DNA from: a gamma proteobacterium HdN1
Lineage (GTDB): Bacteria; Pseudomonadota; Gammaproteobacteria; Pseudomonadales; Ketobacteraceae
Direction: 5' to 3'
Length of the DNA: 64,000 nt
NCBI GenBank assembly: GCA_000198515.1
Contig: FP929140.1
Coordinates: 346,527-410,526 of the forward strand
A program made the translations under genes and the position numbers. Shown here one piece after another: positions 24,735 through 34,833 of this stretch. The notes under the pieces were generated by a model. That model ran no database searches and was not told where the DNA came from. It was given only the letters and a program-made list of their open reading frames with translations. Numbering within the stretch: position 1 is the first letter of the stretch; every line of letters starts with the position of its first letter.

Positions 24735-26846
24735 CTAGTGTCGTATGCGTACCAGACGCGTGATTGCCTTGATGGCGCGCAGGCGTTTGAAAATCCGTGC
24801 GAGGTGTATGCGCCCGGCAACGCCCAAGCGCAAGTTGACGGTGCTGATTTGTGCATCGCGTTCTTTCAAATTGATCAGCTCGATATTGGCGCCAACTTCT
24901 GAAAGAGAATTTGCAAGCGTCGCCAGAATCCCGCGCTCGTTAATGATTTCTACCTTCAAGTCTACAGAGAACTCGCCCTGCGCGTCCGGTGCCCACTCAA
25001 CGGGAAGGCATTTTTCCGGATTTTGCTTCTGTTCCTGTTGGACGTTACGGCAAATATCACGATGAACCATCATGCCGCGCCCTGCGCTTAAATGGCCTAC
25101 AATGGTGTCCCCAGGAATGGGGCGGCAGCATTTTGCAAAATTGATAATCAAGCCCTCTGAGCCACGAATCACGAGTGGGCTGTTCGAGCCTGCATCCTCG
25201 CTTTTCGCGCCTTCCGGTGGCAGCAGGCGGCGCGCGGTAAGCTGCGCCATTTGATTGCCGAGCCCAATATCTTCCAGCAAGTCATCGAACTCACGAAAAT
25301 TGGTGTCTTCCAGGATGGACTGAATCCGCTCTTTGGGAAGCTCGTTCGCAGAAACGTGGTAGGGGGTGAGTGCTTTATTCAAGAGCCGTAAGCCGAGTTC
25401 TACTGATTCGCTGCGGCGCTGTGTTTTCAGATAGTGGCGGATATTTGCGCGAGCCTTTGCAGTGCCCACAAAGCCGAGCCAGCCTGGCGTAGGCCGAGCG
25501 TTAGGTGCAGTGATGATTTGCACGGTCTGGCCGCTTTGCATGATCGTAGAAAGTGGAACCAGCCGGTGATCAATTCGCGCTGCAACGCAGGCGTTACCGA
25601 CGTCGGTGTGCACCGCATAGGCGAAATCTACGGGCGTGGCGCCGGTCGGCAATTCCAGAATCCGGCCTTTCGGGGTAAATACATACACCTCGTCCGGAAA
25701 CAGGTCGATTTTGACGTTCTCGATAAATTCCAGAGAATTACCTGCGCGCTGCTGCATTTCTACCAAACTTTTTAGCCAGGAACGGGCGCGGTTCTGGGCA
25801 TCGCCCGCAGGATCGGTATCGGATTTATAGAGCCAGTGTGATGCAATCCCGCTATTCGCCATGTCTTCCATATCTTCGGTGCGAATCTGGATTTCAATCG
25901 GTACGCCGTTCTTGCCCTTGAGCGTGGTATGCAGCGATTGATAACCGTTGGATTTTGGAATCGCAATATAGTCTTTGAATCGGCCCGGAATCGGAGTGTA
26001 AAGATTGTGGACAGTGCCTAATGCGCGGTAACAGGCATCTACGTTATCTACAATGATGCGAAACCCGTACACGTCCATGATTTCTGAAAATGGCTTTCGT
26101 TGGGTCTTCATCTTTTGATAGATGCTGTAGAGGTGTTTTTCCCGACCGATTACGCGTGCTGGTAGATGGTTGTGCTCCAATGCATGCACGAGCATTTCCT
26201 GAATGCTGACAATCATGTCCTTGCGAGTGCCGCGCGCCTTGATAATCGCTTTCTTGATACGGGTCGCCCGCATTGGATAAATCGCTTGAAAACCCAAGTC
26301 TTCTAACTCAATACGCACTTCGTTCATGCCAAGTCGGTAGGCGATGGGCGCATAGATTTCCAGAGTTTCGGTAGCGATGCGGCGGCGCTTTTGGGGGTGC
26401 AATACGGCCAAGGTGCGCATGTTGTGGAGGCGATCGGCGAGCTTGACCAAAATAACGCGAATGTCTTTGGTCATCGCCAGCATCATTTTGCGAAAATTTT
26501 GTGCCTGCGCTTCCGCCTTGGATTCGAATTTGATCGCGCCAATTTTGCTGACGCCATCCACGAGGTTTGCAACCGTTTCGCCAAATTCTTGCTTGACCGC
26601 TTCTTTGGAAACATGAGTATCTTCAATGACATCGTGCAGCAGGCCGGCCATGATGCTGGGCGCGTCCATGTGCATGTCGGCCAAGATCATACTCACCGCG
26701 AGCGGATGCGCGATGTAAGGGTCGCCGGTGCGGCGAAATTGGCCTTCATGAGCGCTTGCTGCGAAGGTGTAGGCCTTTTGGATCTGGGATACCTGTTCGG
26801 GGTCCAGGTAGTCGAGTTTGTCGAGGAGTGCGCGTGTATTCAGCAT
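24735..26846 (-). CDS. spoT: Bifunctional (p)ppGpp synthetase/hydrolase SpoT
   Basis: 703 aa, a normal length. The HD hydrolase domain is intact ([26 protein letters not shown]). The synthetase region reads [19 protein letters not shown]. Then come TGS ([20 protein letters not shown]), a helical/zinc-finger-like region ([22 protein letters not shown]) and a C-terminal ACT domain ([24 protein letters not shown]). The intact hydrolase motif and RFKD point to SpoT rather than RelA. It makes and degrades the stringent-response alarmone. AAGGA precedes the ATG. Gene order rpoZ-spoT-ridA is conserved in gammaproteobacteria. Confidence 0.97.
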   Translation of the reverse strand: MLNTRALLDKLDYLDPEQVSQIQKAYTFAASAHEGQFRRTGDPYIAHPLAVSMILADMHMDAPSIMAGLLHDVIEDTHVSKEAVKQEFGETVANLVDGVSKIGAIKFESKAEAQAQNFRKMMLAMTKDIRVILVKLADRLHNMRTLAVLHPQKRRRIATETLEIYAPIAYRLGMNEVRIELEDLGFQAIYPMRATRIKKAIIKARGTRKDMIVSIQEMLVHALEHNHLPARVIGREKHLYSIYQKMKTQRKPFSEIMDVYGFRIIVDNVDACYRALGTVHNLYTPIPGRFKDYIAIPKSNGYQSLHTTLKGKNGVPIEIQIRTEDMEDMANSGIASHWLYKSDTDPAGDAQNRARSWLKSLVEMQQRAGNSLEFIENVKIDLFPDEVYVFTPKGRILELPTGATPVDFAYAVHTDVGNACVAARIDHRLVPLSTIMQSGQTVQIITAPNARPTPGWLGFVGTAKARANIRHYLKTQRRSESVELGLRLLNKALTPYHVSANELPKERIQSILEDTNFREFDDLLEDIGLGNQMAQLTARRLLPPEGAKSEDAGSNSPLVIRGSEGLIINFAKCCRPIPGDTIVGHLSAGRGMMVHRDICRNVQQEQKQNPEKCLPVEWAPDAQGEFSVDLKVEIINERGILATLANSLSEVGANIELINLKERDAQISTVNLRLGVAGRIHLARIFKRLRAIKAITRLVRIRH

Positions 26847-27092
26847 GTTTGGATAGTCCTTATGCTTTTAGTGTATAGGGAATATCCCGGCATGAGAAAC
26901 TTTTGATGGCTGGGGTGTGTCGAGAGCTGGGCTGGTGTTTGACGAGGGATGGGGCAGGGCGTGTAGCAGGATGGGCGCTTAAAGAGGTTGAGGTGTTGCC
27001 GGCACTCGACAATCAAGCATGCTCTAGCAGGGGCGTTTGCCCCCAAAGAGCTGCGCTGGTTTGTGCGCCGGCAAGGTCTGGCGGAGAGATGC
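26847..27092. other. Intergenic region between rpoZ and spoT
   Basis: 246 bp without a gene. On the minus strand a GGGGGC-aaac-GCCCC hairpin (27030-27044) follows rpoZ and could attenuate read-through into spoT. No clear sigma70 promoter was found. Confidence 0.4.
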
Positions 27093-27335
27093 TTAAACGT
27101 TTTCAAGTTCCTGCTGGATGTCGGCTTCGCTAGGTGCGTTGTCCAGAATGGACATGCCAACGTATTGTTTGGCGATTTCGCGCAGAGCGACAACGGTCGG
27201 TTTGTCGTTTTCCCAAGGTACGAATGGCTCCTTGCCACCTGTTGCGAGCTGGCGAGCGCGCTTGGCGGACACCAATACCAGTTCAAAGCGATTCGGAATC
27301 TGTTGGAGGCAATCTTCAACCGTAATGCGTGCCAT
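27093..27335 (-). CDS. rpoZ: RNA polymerase omega subunit
   Basis: 80 aa from ATG 27335: [30 protein letters not shown] is the standard omega opening, with DNDK-like [14 protein letters not shown] following. Omega binds beta-prime and takes part in ppGpp sensing. The frame is open to 27389, but the extra residues are not omega-like. gmk, the usual upstream partner, is absent; an EmrAB-type cluster is found instead. Confidence 0.95.
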   Translation of the reverse strand: MARITVEDCLQQIPNRFELVLVSAKRARQLATGGKEPFVPWENDKPTVVALREIAKQYVGMSILDNAPSEADIQQELENV

Positions 27336-27478
27336 GGGAGGGCCCTCGTAATGGTAAAGCCGGGGGGAGGCCCGGAAGGAAACGGACAATTCTAGCGCGG
27401 TGGGGCTCTTGGTTCAAGCGCTCTATGCGGGGTTCCAGCAAGTTTTGCAACAGGCGTTCTAGCTCAAGGTGGGCGATC

Positions 27479-29026
27479 TCAATGCCCCGCCGCCCCCTCA
27501 TGCGCCTGAGGTTTTTTTAGCAATAAGGTAAGCGGCACAGCGCAAAGGTAGAGAATTCCGAGCCACATAAAGATGTCGTTATAAGAAAGCACATGCGCTT
27601 GTGCGAGCACTCGGTGAGAGAGTTGTACTAACCCCGCAGCACTTGGGTCGCTTGTCGGCCCCGTCATCAAACCCACGGAATCCTGTAACGCAAGTACCGC
27701 GCCATCGCGCGCAGAATTAACCGCAGGAATCAGTTGCTGCCAGTGATAGTCGGCGCGTAAATCCAGGAGCGTGTCCATGGCTGCAAGGCCGACTGCGCCC
27801 CCCAGGTTGCGGACGACGTTAAACAACCCGGCGGCATTTCCCACTTCGCTAGGCTGCAAGGTGCCCATGGCGATGCGGGCAGCGCTCACTAAGCACAACA
27901 GCAAGCCAATCCCGCGAACCACTTGCGGCCAGAAAAAGTCGTCATAGTCAGATTGAAACGTAAGATTGGCATTCATCAGGGAACCGATGCCAACAATGAT
28001 CATTCCAGTGGTGAGCAAGTAGCGAAGGTCGATCTTGTCGGTCAATCGCCCAGCGATAGGGGCGAATAAAAACATTACCGCGCCGGTTACAAACATAATT
28101 TCGCCGATTTGCAGGCTATTTAAGCGGCGCACTCCACCCAGAAACATCGGCATCACATAAACAAGCCCGTACAGCGCAATTCCGATAATAAACCCCATCC
28201 CAGTTCCAATCGCAAAATTGCGGTTGCGAAATACTCGCAAGTCTACAATCGGAAAAGAGGCCGAAAATACCCGATGAAAAAACAGCAGTGCGCTGACTCC
28301 GCAAAGAATCGCCATACCCGAAATGGTCGAGCTCGCAAACCAATCATCGCCGGGGCCTTCTTCTAGGACATATTCGAGCGGGCCAAGAAATAGCGCCAGA
28401 TAAAGCAGTCCAACAAAATCAATTTTGCGAAATAGGTTGAATTGCGGCTTGTCGATATCCAACAGCATCCATACGCCTATACTCGCGGCGATACCGGGGA
28501 TGATATTCATCAGGAACAGCCAGTGCCAGCCGATGTGCTGGGTGACATACCCGCCTAGCGTCGGCCCGATGGAAGGTGCCATCGTTGCAATCATGCCAAT
28601 CACGGCCTGTACCATGCCCATGACGCGGTTTGGAAAAATACTGAAGCTAACCGAATACACAATCGGTATCATCGCGCCGCCAACAAAGCCCTGTATTGCG
28701 CGCATGATAATCAGTTGGTCGATCGTTTGCGCGAGGGCGCAGCCAACGCTGGCCACGGTAAAAGATGCGCAGGAAATCACAAACGCAATGCGTGTCGAGA
28801 GCCAGCGAATCAGCATCCCAGCGAGGGGAATTGCGATCACTTCAGCGATCAAATACGCCGTTTGTATCCACGAAATCTCGTCCATCGTGGCAGAAACGCC
28901 GGCCTGAATTTCGTTGAGTGAACTCGCCACAATCTGAATGTCGAGGATGGCCATGAACATTCCGATCAGCGCCATCACAAAACCCCAGCGCTGCGATACA
29001 GAAGGCATCGGGCGTGTGTCCAGCAT
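27479..29026 (-). CDS. emrB: EmrB/QacA-type MFS drug efflux permease (DHA2, 14 TM)
   Basis: 515 aa. It shows LDIQIVASSLNEIQ in TM1, MIRW and GMLIRWLSTR in the loop 2-3 motif A position, and the antiporter motif C region APSIGPTLGGYVTQHIGWHWLFLMNI. About 14 helices are visible. It exports hydrophobic compounds by proton antiport together with the membrane-fusion protein encoded 37 bp upstream. No outer-membrane channel gene is nearby, so TolC is presumably encoded elsewhere. The operon is probably controlled by the divergent TetR gene. Confidence 0.92.
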   Translation of the reverse strand: MLDTRPMPSVSQRWGFVMALIGMFMAILDIQIVASSLNEIQAGVSATMDEISWIQTAYLIAEVIAIPLAGMLIRWLSTRIAFVISCASFTVASVGCALAQTIDQLIIMRAIQGFVGGAMIPIVYSVSFSIFPNRVMGMVQAVIGMIATMAPSIGPTLGGYVTQHIGWHWLFLMNIIPGIAASIGVWMLLDIDKPQFNLFRKIDFVGLLYLALFLGPLEYVLEEGPGDDWFASSTISGMAILCGVSALLFFHRVFSASFPIVDLRVFRNRNFAIGTGMGFIIGIALYGLVYVMPMFLGGVRRLNSLQIGEIMFVTGAVMFLFAPIAGRLTDKIDLRYLLTTGMIIVGIGSLMNANLTFQSDYDDFFWPQVVRGIGLLLCLVSAARIAMGTLQPSEVGNAAGLFNVVRNLGGAVGLAAMDTLLDLRADYHWQQLIPAVNSARDGAVLALQDSVGLMTGPTSDPSAAGLVQLSHRVLAQAHVLSYNDIFMWLGILYLCAVPLTLLLKKPQAHEGAAGH

Positions 29027-29063
29027 ACCTGTTGCTCCTAGGTATTAAGCGTTCTAGCCGTAA

Positions 29064-30158
29064 TCAGCGAGTAGCGACGGGCGTTGCTGTGGACGTTTGG
29101 CTGCGGTAGGAGAGTTGCTCCGTAAAATTGCTGGTATCCACTTCCGGCAATACAGAAAGGCCGGGCCTTAACAGATGAACTTGTTCCATGGGCCCAATCA
29201 CTTGGATTTTGACCGGCACACGTTGAACGATTTTATTAAAGTTGCCCGTTGCGTTGTCTTGCGGCAGCAAGCTGAATTCTGTTCCGGTTGCGGGGGCGAG
29301 CGAGTCGATCTTGCCGGTAAAGGTAATTCCGGGGAGGGCGTCAACCGTTAGCTTGACGTGTTGCCCCATGCTCATGCGACCGATTTGGGTTTCTTTGAAG
29401 TTCGCGATCACATAGGTTTGTGGAATCGGAACGAGCTGCAATAAAGTTTGCACCGGCTGCGCGTATCCACCGGCAAATGCGGCCAAGTTGCCAATAACGC
29501 CATCGCTAGCGGCGGTGATGGTTGCTTTGCTGAGTTGGTGCGAGGCAAAGCGCGCGCGTGCATGGGCGGCTTCGATCTGTGCTTTTGCGCTGTCTTGCTT
29601 GGTGTGATATACGGCCAGCATTTGCTGTTCGGCTGCGAGTGCTGCGAACGCCTGATCTAGGTGTGCTTTGGCGACTTCGGTATCCGCCTGTTTGTTTTCG
29701 AGTAGTTGTTTAGAGCCGAAATCTTGGCGGGCGAGCGTGGCGGCGCGATTCAGTTCAACGCGAGCGCGCTGAAGTTCTGCTTTCGCGGCGTCGATATTGG
29801 CGTTTGCAGCCAGCACTTTTTTCTCTTGAAGCAGAATTTGCTCACCAATATCAGCGAGCGCAGCTTGGGCGACGTTCGTCTCTGCGTTCGTTTGCGCAAG
29901 CTGCGCTTCAAAGTCAGACGTGTCTAGCTGAACAAGCACATCTCCTTTGCGAACCTGCTGATTTTCGTGTACGGGCACTGCTTTAATGCGGCCCGCAACT
30001 TCCGGACGGATGGCAATGGTATCTGCTTTTACATAGGCGTTATCGGTAGATTCGACAAAACGGTGTTGTTCAAACCAAAGAATGCCCATGCTTGCGGCAG
30101 AAACTGCAACAATTAGTGCAATGCTAGGAACGAGGAATTTGCGAGTAGAAGATGCCAT
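29064..30158 (-). CDS. emrA: EmrA-like HlyD-family membrane fusion protein
   Basis: 364 aa from ATG 30158 (MASSTRKFLVPSIALIVAV). One N-terminal transmembrane anchor, biotinyl-lipoyl halves (VESTDNAYVKADTIAIRPEVAGRI and TITAASDGVIGNLAAFAGGY), a long coiled-coil hairpin (about 95-215) and the beta-barrel end. It bridges EmrB to an outer-membrane channel. The frame extends to 30272, but this would cover the operators, so the later start is preferred. It is the first gene of the operon with emrB and has two palindromes in its leader. Confidence 0.92.
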   Translation of the reverse strand: MASSTRKFLVPSIALIVAVSAASMGILWFEQHRFVESTDNAYVKADTIAIRPEVAGRIKAVPVHENQQVRKGDVLVQLDTSDFEAQLAQTNAETNVAQAALADIGEQILLQEKKVLAANANIDAAKAELQRARVELNRAATLARQDFGSKQLLENKQADTEVAKAHLDQAFAALAAEQQMLAVYHTKQDSAKAQIEAAHARARFASHQLSKATITAASDGVIGNLAAFAGGYAQPVQTLLQLVPIPQTYVIANFKETQIGRMSMGQHVKLTVDALPGITFTGKIDSLAPATGTEFSLLPQDNATGNFNKIVQRVPVKIQVIGPMEQVHLLRPGLSVLPEVDTSNFTEQLSYRSQTSTATPVATR

Positions 30159-30204
30159 GACTGCTAACCTAGGTTTGTTGGGATTGCGGTCGCCGTAACG
30201 GGGT

Positions 30205-30243
30205 GTAATAACAATTACGCAATTTGTGTAATGCATATTACAC
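30205..30243. promoter_or_regulatory. Twin palindromic operators between emrA and tetR
   Basis: Two related palindromes: GTAAT-aaca-ATTAC (30205-30218) and GTGTAAT-gcat-ATTACAC (30226-30243), 21 bp apart centre to centre, so on the same helix face. They lie 47-85 bp before emrA in the divergent region with the TetR gene, and are the likely autoregulated TetR sites. Confidence 0.7.
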
Positions 30244-30378
30244 TTCCGGATGTCTGCGTCAACCCTATACAAAATGGCCTTGTGCGTGTAAGTAGCGTGT
30301 GCGGGGCTAGGTATGTAGTGCAGTGCTGTTCGAGAGAGGGGCGTGCGGCGGGCAGGAGTGAATGGTTGAGGATAAATT

Positions 30379-31101
30379 GTGGGGCGTAAACAGGATATGG
30401 CAGGAAAAGGGCGAGATGAAAATCAGTGGCCAATCGCTGCTGAAGCAGAGGGCTTTTGTGTGCGGCAAGTGTCAGAAAAAACAGAACTTTCTTTAAGTGA
30501 TCGCGGGCTTCAGCGGCGCACGCGGTTTCTGGATGCGGCGACAGAAGTGTTTTTACAGTGCGGTTATGAATCCGCAAGCCTGCAAGAAATCGTGTCGCGA
30601 GCGGGCGGTTCTTTAACAACTTTGTACCGATTGTTCGGTAACAAGGAAGGTCTGTTCCAAGCGGTCATTGATCGTCGGGCGAGCTGGCTTTTGGAGCAGT
30701 TTGACCTTCCGCAGATGAAAGGGCGTGATCCGCAAACCGTTTTGAACAAAGTGGGGAATCGTTTTTTAGAAACCATGCTTGCGCCTGAGGTGCTCTCACT
30801 TTATCGCCTGCTGGTGGTCGAGGCGGTCAGAAACCCGCGATTGCGGGAGATTTTCTTGGCGGTTGCTCCCGAGCGCAGCATTCGGGCCTTGGCGGATTAT
30901 CTTGAATCTGAAGTCCAGATCGGCCGCTTGCAGCTCCCTGACTGTGCAACGGCCGCGACGCTGTTTTTTAGTATGGTGAAGGGGGAGCGCCATGCCCGTA
31001 GCCTAATGGGGGAGGAGATCAGGCTTACGGAAGAGCAGCGCGAGCAGGCGGTTGCTGAGGTGGTGGATTTGTTTTTGAATGGTTGTCGGCCGCGCGGTTA
31101 A
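30379..31101 (+). CDS. TetR/AcrR family regulator, divergent from emrAB
   Basis: 240 aa. The start GTG 30379 has GAGGA 6 nt upstream; ATG 30397 is the alternative. The HTH is FLDAATEVFLQCGYESASLQEIVSRAGGSLTTLYRLFGNKEGLFQ near residues 51-95, after a longer than usual N-terminal arm. The C-terminal ligand domain resembles AefR/YbiH-type regulators. It probably represses emrAB and itself via the ATTAC palindromes at 30205-30243. The stop codon overlaps that of the convergent MFS gene by 4 bp (TTAA), leaving no room for a terminator. Confidence 0.9.
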   Translation: MGRKQDMAGKGRDENQWPIAAEAEGFCVRQVSEKTELSLSDRGLQRRTRFLDAATEVFLQCGYESASLQEIVSRAGGSLTTLYRLFGNKEGLFQAVIDRRASWLLEQFDLPQMKGRDPQTVLNKVGNRFLETMLAPEVLSLYRLLVVEAVRNPRLREIFLAVAPERSIRALADYLESEVQIGRLQLPDCATAATLFFSMVKGERHARSLMGEEIRLTEEQREQAVAEVVDLFLNGCRPRG

Positions 31102-32306
31102 CGCGTTTTGCGCATATCCGGCAATAAAAACGCAACGACCCCAAGTAGCGGCAGATAAGCGCAGATGTGGTAGACCAGCTCTACGCTCCAGCGGTCTGCA
31201 ACCATGCCCAGCGCCGCAGCCCCGATCCCCGCGATGCCAAACGCCAAGCCAAAAAACAGCCCCGAAATTGCGCCGGTTTTGCCGGGAACAAGCTCTTGCC
31301 CGTACACCACAATGGCAGGAAATGCTGAGGATATAATCAAGCCAATGATAAAAATCAGCGCCACGGTGGTGTGAAAGCCCACAAAAGGCAGTGCGAGCGT
31401 GAAGGGCGCTACCCCCAGAATGGAGCCCAGAATAATCCGTTTGCGGCCGATCCGATCCCCAATGGGCCCGCCAATGATGGTGCCGACAGCGGCACCCGCG
31501 AGTAGCACAAACAGGCAGTATTGGGCGGTTTGTACGCCCACACCAAAGTGGTGCATCAAATAAAATGTCAAATAGCTTTGCAGGCTGGTGAGATACAGGA
31601 ATTTGGAAAGCATCAGGATCAATAGCAACAGCATTGCGATGCGTATCTGTCGTGTTGCCAAGCCCGTGGCACGCGCAGCGAGGCTTGCCTTGCCTGATTT
31701 GCTGATAAGGTTGTCGGCGTACCAGCGGCTTACACGCAGCAGAATTACGATGCCTAGAAAGGCTGCCAGCGCAACCAGTGCCACGCTCGGCTGCCCCATT
31801 GGAACGATCATCGCCGCCGCAAGCAAAGGGCCAATCGCCGTCCCCATCTGGCCGCCCACCTGAAAAATCGACTGTGCCAAGCCGTGTTGCCCACCCGATG
31901 CCATCCGCGCCACGCGCGAGGATTCTGGGTGAAACACCGAAGAACCCATGCCGATCAGCACCGCAGAAAGCAATACAATCGGGTAGCTCCACGCCACGGA
32001 AAGCAGAACCAATCCAGCCATCGTGAAGCCCATGGCAAAAGGAAGTGAGTATGGCCGTGGCTGTTTGTCGGTATAGCGGCCCACAATTGGCTGCAAAAGC
32101 GATGCAGAAAACTGAAACGCAACCGTGATAAAACCAATTTGCACAAAGGAGAGCTTGAAATTCCCTTGCAGTACAGGATAGAGCGCCAGAAGTACCGACT
32201 GCATCATGTCGTTGATGAGATGCGTTGTGCTGATGGCGCCGAGAATTTTGAAGGTAGGCTTAGCGGGAGTGCCTTCCATGGTGGCAAGGCTGGCAGATGG
32301 GTTCAC
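31098..32306 (-). CDS. MFS transporter, fosmidomycin-resistance (Fsr)-like
   Basis: 402 aa, 12 helices. The sequence HLINDMMQSVLLALYPVLQGNFKLSFVQIGFI at the start and MGSSVFHPESSRVARMASGGQHGLAQSIFQVGGQMGTAIGPL are typical of the Fsr subgroup. It is predicted to export small hydrophobic or phosphonate-like compounds. The start is GTG 32306 with AGGAA 8 nt upstream; ATG 32279 is an alternative. The 3' end overlaps the tetR stop by 4 bp. Confidence 0.88.
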   Translation of the reverse strand: MNPSASLATMEGTPAKPTFKILGAISTTHLINDMMQSVLLALYPVLQGNFKLSFVQIGFITVAFQFSASLLQPIVGRYTDKQPRPYSLPFAMGFTMAGLVLLSVAWSYPIVLLSAVLIGMGSSVFHPESSRVARMASGGQHGLAQSIFQVGGQMGTAIGPLLAAAMIVPMGQPSVALVALAAFLGIVILLRVSRWYADNLISKSGKASLAARATGLATRQIRIAMLLLLILMLSKFLYLTSLQSYLTFYLMHHFGVGVQTAQYCLFVLLAGAAVGTIIGGPIGDRIGRKRIILGSILGVAPFTLALPFVGFHTTVALIFIIGLIISSAFPAIVVYGQELVPGKTGAISGLFFGLAFGIAGIGAAALGMVADRWSVELVYHICAYLPLLGVVAFLLPDMRKTR

Positions 32307-32370
32307 TTGGGGTTCCTAAAGCGCGGAAGAACTCCAAAAGTATACTCCCTATTCGCTAGCGGTGTACTAG

Positions 32371-33729
32371 CTAAGTGCCCGCTCCTACACCCACAAGTAA
32401 CTGAGACGCGATAAACAGGTAGAGCACAACACCGGTGGCGTCGCAGATCGAGGTGACCAAGGGGGCGCTCGCACCGGCAGGGTCGAACCCCAAACGATCC
32501 AGAACAAAAGGCAGGCTAAGGCCCACCAAGCAGCCCACGAGCACGATGGATACCATGCTCAAACACACCACGATCGCGATTTCGCTACCGCCGCGCCAGT
32601 AGCCTAAGCTGGCAACCGCCGCGCCCATGGTGCCGCCGAGCGCGAGCGCGACCAGTGTTTCGCGGCCAATAAGCTGTAGCCAGTCTTTGACTTCAACATC
32701 ACCCGTGGCGATGGCTCGCACCATCAGCGTAGAGGACTGAGAGCCTGCGTTACCGCCGCTCCCTACGAGCAGAGGTAGGAAAAACACCAAAACAAGATTG
32801 CTGGCGATGATGTCTTCAAAGTGGGCAATTCCGGCGCTGGAGAATAAGTTGCCAAACACTAGAAAAACCAGCCAAAACACCCGCTTGCGATAGAGCAAAT
32901 AGATGCTGGCTTCCTTGAAGCTGCCGGTAACGGTGCCCATGCCGGCAGATTTGTGGAAGTCGTCTTCGACTTCCTCGTTAACAACGTCCATGGCGTCGTC
33001 GTAGGTGACGATGCCGAGCAAGGTGCCTTCGTCGTCGGTAATGGGGAGTGCGAGCAAGTCGTAGCGGGCGATGGTGCGGGCGATTTCTTCTTGCTTGTCG
33101 GTGACCTTGGCGCTGACGACTTCGGAGATCATCAAGTCGGCAATGCGCGCTTCTGGGTCGGCGATCAGCAGCTCACGCAGCGAGACTACGCCGATCAGTT
33201 TGCGGTTCAAATCCACCACATAGGCGTGATAAATCGTTTCGGCTTCAGGCGCTTCTTTGCGCAGCATGGCCATTGCGCGTGCCACGGTCATGGCTTTGCG
33301 GAGGATGACGAGTTCGGTCGTCATGATGGCGCCGGCGGTGCCTTCCATGTGCGAAGCGAGGATGCGGATGTCTTCCTGTTCATCGAGCGCGAGCGCTTGC
33401 AACAAGCTTTCGCGCACGCCACGGCTGAAGCGCTTGAACAAGTCGGTGCGCTCATCTGCCGACATTTCATTCATCAGGCGAGCGAGGCTTAGGCGCGGCA
33501 GTTCTGTAGCGAGGCGGATCTGCTGTTCCGGCTCGAAATAGGCGAACACCTCGGCGCGCTCGGGCAGTCGCTCCAGCACGCGCCAACTCTGCGAGGCCGG
33601 CAGTTGCGTGATAATGTCGGCAATGTCGGACGGGTGCAGGCTCTTCAACCGGTCGGTTGCCGAGGTGATGCGGTTATTTTGGATGAGCTCGGTGACGGTG
33701 TTGACGAGTTCTTCGTCGAGTTCGCTCAT
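32371..33729 (-). CDS. mgtE: Magnesium transporter MgtE
   Basis: 452 aa. N-terminal MgtE_N superhelix (1-125), tandem CBS domains (about 130-255; HAYVVDLNRKLIGVVSLREL and DLLALPITDDEGTLLGIVTYDDAMDVV), a connecting helix, then five membrane helices with VGSGGNAGSQSSTLMVRA and DPAGASAPLVTSICDATGVVLYL lining the ion path. It is a Mg2+ (Co2+) channel gated by Mg2+ binding to the N and CBS domains. AGGAG lies 5 nt before the ATG. It lies downstream of the GST gene by 141 bp; that gap contains a 14-bp tandem repeat (33826-33853). Confidence 0.96.
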   Translation of the reverse strand: MSELDEELVNTVTELIQNNRITSATDRLKSLHPSDIADIITQLPASQSWRVLERLPERAEVFAYFEPEQQIRLATELPRLSLARLMNEMSADERTDLFKRFSRGVRESLLQALALDEQEDIRILASHMEGTAGAIMTTELVILRKAMTVARAMAMLRKEAPEAETIYHAYVVDLNRKLIGVVSLRELLIADPEARIADLMISEVVSAKVTDKQEEIARTIARYDLLALPITDDEGTLLGIVTYDDAMDVVNEEVEDDFHKSAGMGTVTGSFKEASIYLLYRKRVFWLVFLVFGNLFSSAGIAHFEDIIASNLVLVFFLPLLVGSGGNAGSQSSTLMVRAIATGDVEVKDWLQLIGRETLVALALGGTMGAAVASLGYWRGGSEIAIVVCLSMVSIVLVGCLVGLSLPFVLDRLGFDPAGASAPLVTSICDATGVVLYLFIASQLLVGVGAGT

Positions 33730-33870
33730 AGTGACTCCTGCTGCCGATCCTGCTTCGACGAATGCGTGCCTAGTGCGCGCGAAGTGTAATCCTAGCGAGC
33801 GTCACCGGTCACCTAGCCAAACGAATTTTTCTCAACTTGTTTTTCTCAATTTGAGTATAGAGCTCTGCCG

Positions 33871-34704
33871 TCAAACCAAGCCTTGGAAGTCGGCAGCAGA
33901 ATGGCGCTCTTTTATGCCGCCCTCTTTTCGATTCACCAAGCGCCCGCGTTTCACTGTAGGGCGTTCGGCAATTTGTTGTTGCCAGCGCAATAGGTTCTGA
34001 TAACCAGAGGCTTCAAGAAACTCGGCGGCTCCATACACTTGGTTCGATACAACGCCGCCATACCACGGCCAGATGGCCATGTCTGCGATGGTGTAGTCGC
34101 GCCCTGCAATGTATTCGTTGCAAGCGAGCTGGCGATCCAGTACGTCCAGCTGGCGCTTGGCTTCCATCGTGAAACGGTCGATGGGGTATTGGTATTTCTC
34201 GGCCGCATAGTGATAAAAATGGCCAAAGCCGCCGCCGAGCATGGGGGCCGATCCCACCTGCCAAAACAGCCAAGAGAGGCAATGGGTGCGTGCTGCTATA
34301 TCTTTTGGTAAAAACACACCGAATTTTTCTGCAAGATAGAGCAAAATGGCGCCCGATTCAAAGATCGCTAGCGGCGGCTGCACGCTGTGATCGACGAGTG
34401 CTGGGATTTTGGAATTCGGATTGATTTCAACAAAACCGCTACTGAACTGATCGCCCGCACCGATATCAATCAGCCAGGCATCGTACTCTGCGCCACTGAT
34501 GCCAAGCGCTAGGAGTTCTTCCAGCAGAATCGTAATTTTTTGGCCGTTTGGCGTTGCCAGTGAGTAAAGCTGTAATGGGTTCTGCCCTACGGGTAGCGTT
34601 TTTTCGGTGCGTGGGCCTGCGGTTGGGCGGTTGATGCTGGCAAATTGGTTGTCGTTTTTGGGTTCCCATTTCCACACGCGTGGAGGAACGTAGGAGGATG
34701 TCAT
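33871..34704 (-). CDS. yghU: YghU-type glutathione S-transferase
   Basis: 277 aa from ATG 34704; the earlier open frame is not family-like. The opening YVPPRVWKWEPKNDNQFASINRPTAG is highly typical of YghU/Ure2p-like GSTs. The thioredoxin-like domain follows (LQLYSLATPNGQKITILLEELL, SKIPALVD, FESGAILLYLAEK), then the helical domain (DYTIADMAIWPWYGG). YghU has disulfide-bond reductase activity and binds two glutathiones. It is divergent from the YafJ-like gene, with a 16-bp palindrome in the intergenic region. Confidence 0.93.
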   Translation of the reverse strand: MTSSYVPPRVWKWEPKNDNQFASINRPTAGPRTEKTLPVGQNPLQLYSLATPNGQKITILLEELLALGISGAEYDAWLIDIGAGDQFSSGFVEINPNSKIPALVDHSVQPPLAIFESGAILLYLAEKFGVFLPKDIAARTHCLSWLFWQVGSAPMLGGGFGHFYHYAAEKYQYPIDRFTMEAKRQLDVLDRQLACNEYIAGRDYTIADMAIWPWYGGVVSNQVYGAAEFLEASGYQNLLRWQQQIAERPTVKRGRLVNRKEGGIKERHSAADFQGLV

Positions 34705-34776
34705 GGAGCGCTCCAAAGGCAGAAGTGTTTGTGCAGGCCTAAATTGTGGTGCAATGCCCGATATCTTCAACCAGCA

Positions 34777-34792
34777 TAGCATTATTATGCTA
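34777..34792. promoter_or_regulatory. Palindrome between yghU and yafJ-like genes
   Basis: TAGCAT-tatt-ATGCTA, perfect 6-bp arms, in the 129-bp divergent promoter region. It is a candidate operator; the regulator is not known. Confidence 0.4.
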
Positions 34793-34833
34793 ATTTTTAA
34801 TGGTTTGATCTGATCTTGCAGGTGGATATTAAT

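Noticed and set aside
31003-31992. 329-codon minus-strand frame with Gly/Arg/His-rich product
   Set aside because: Shadow of the Fsr-like transporter gene in another frame, which has clear MFS features.
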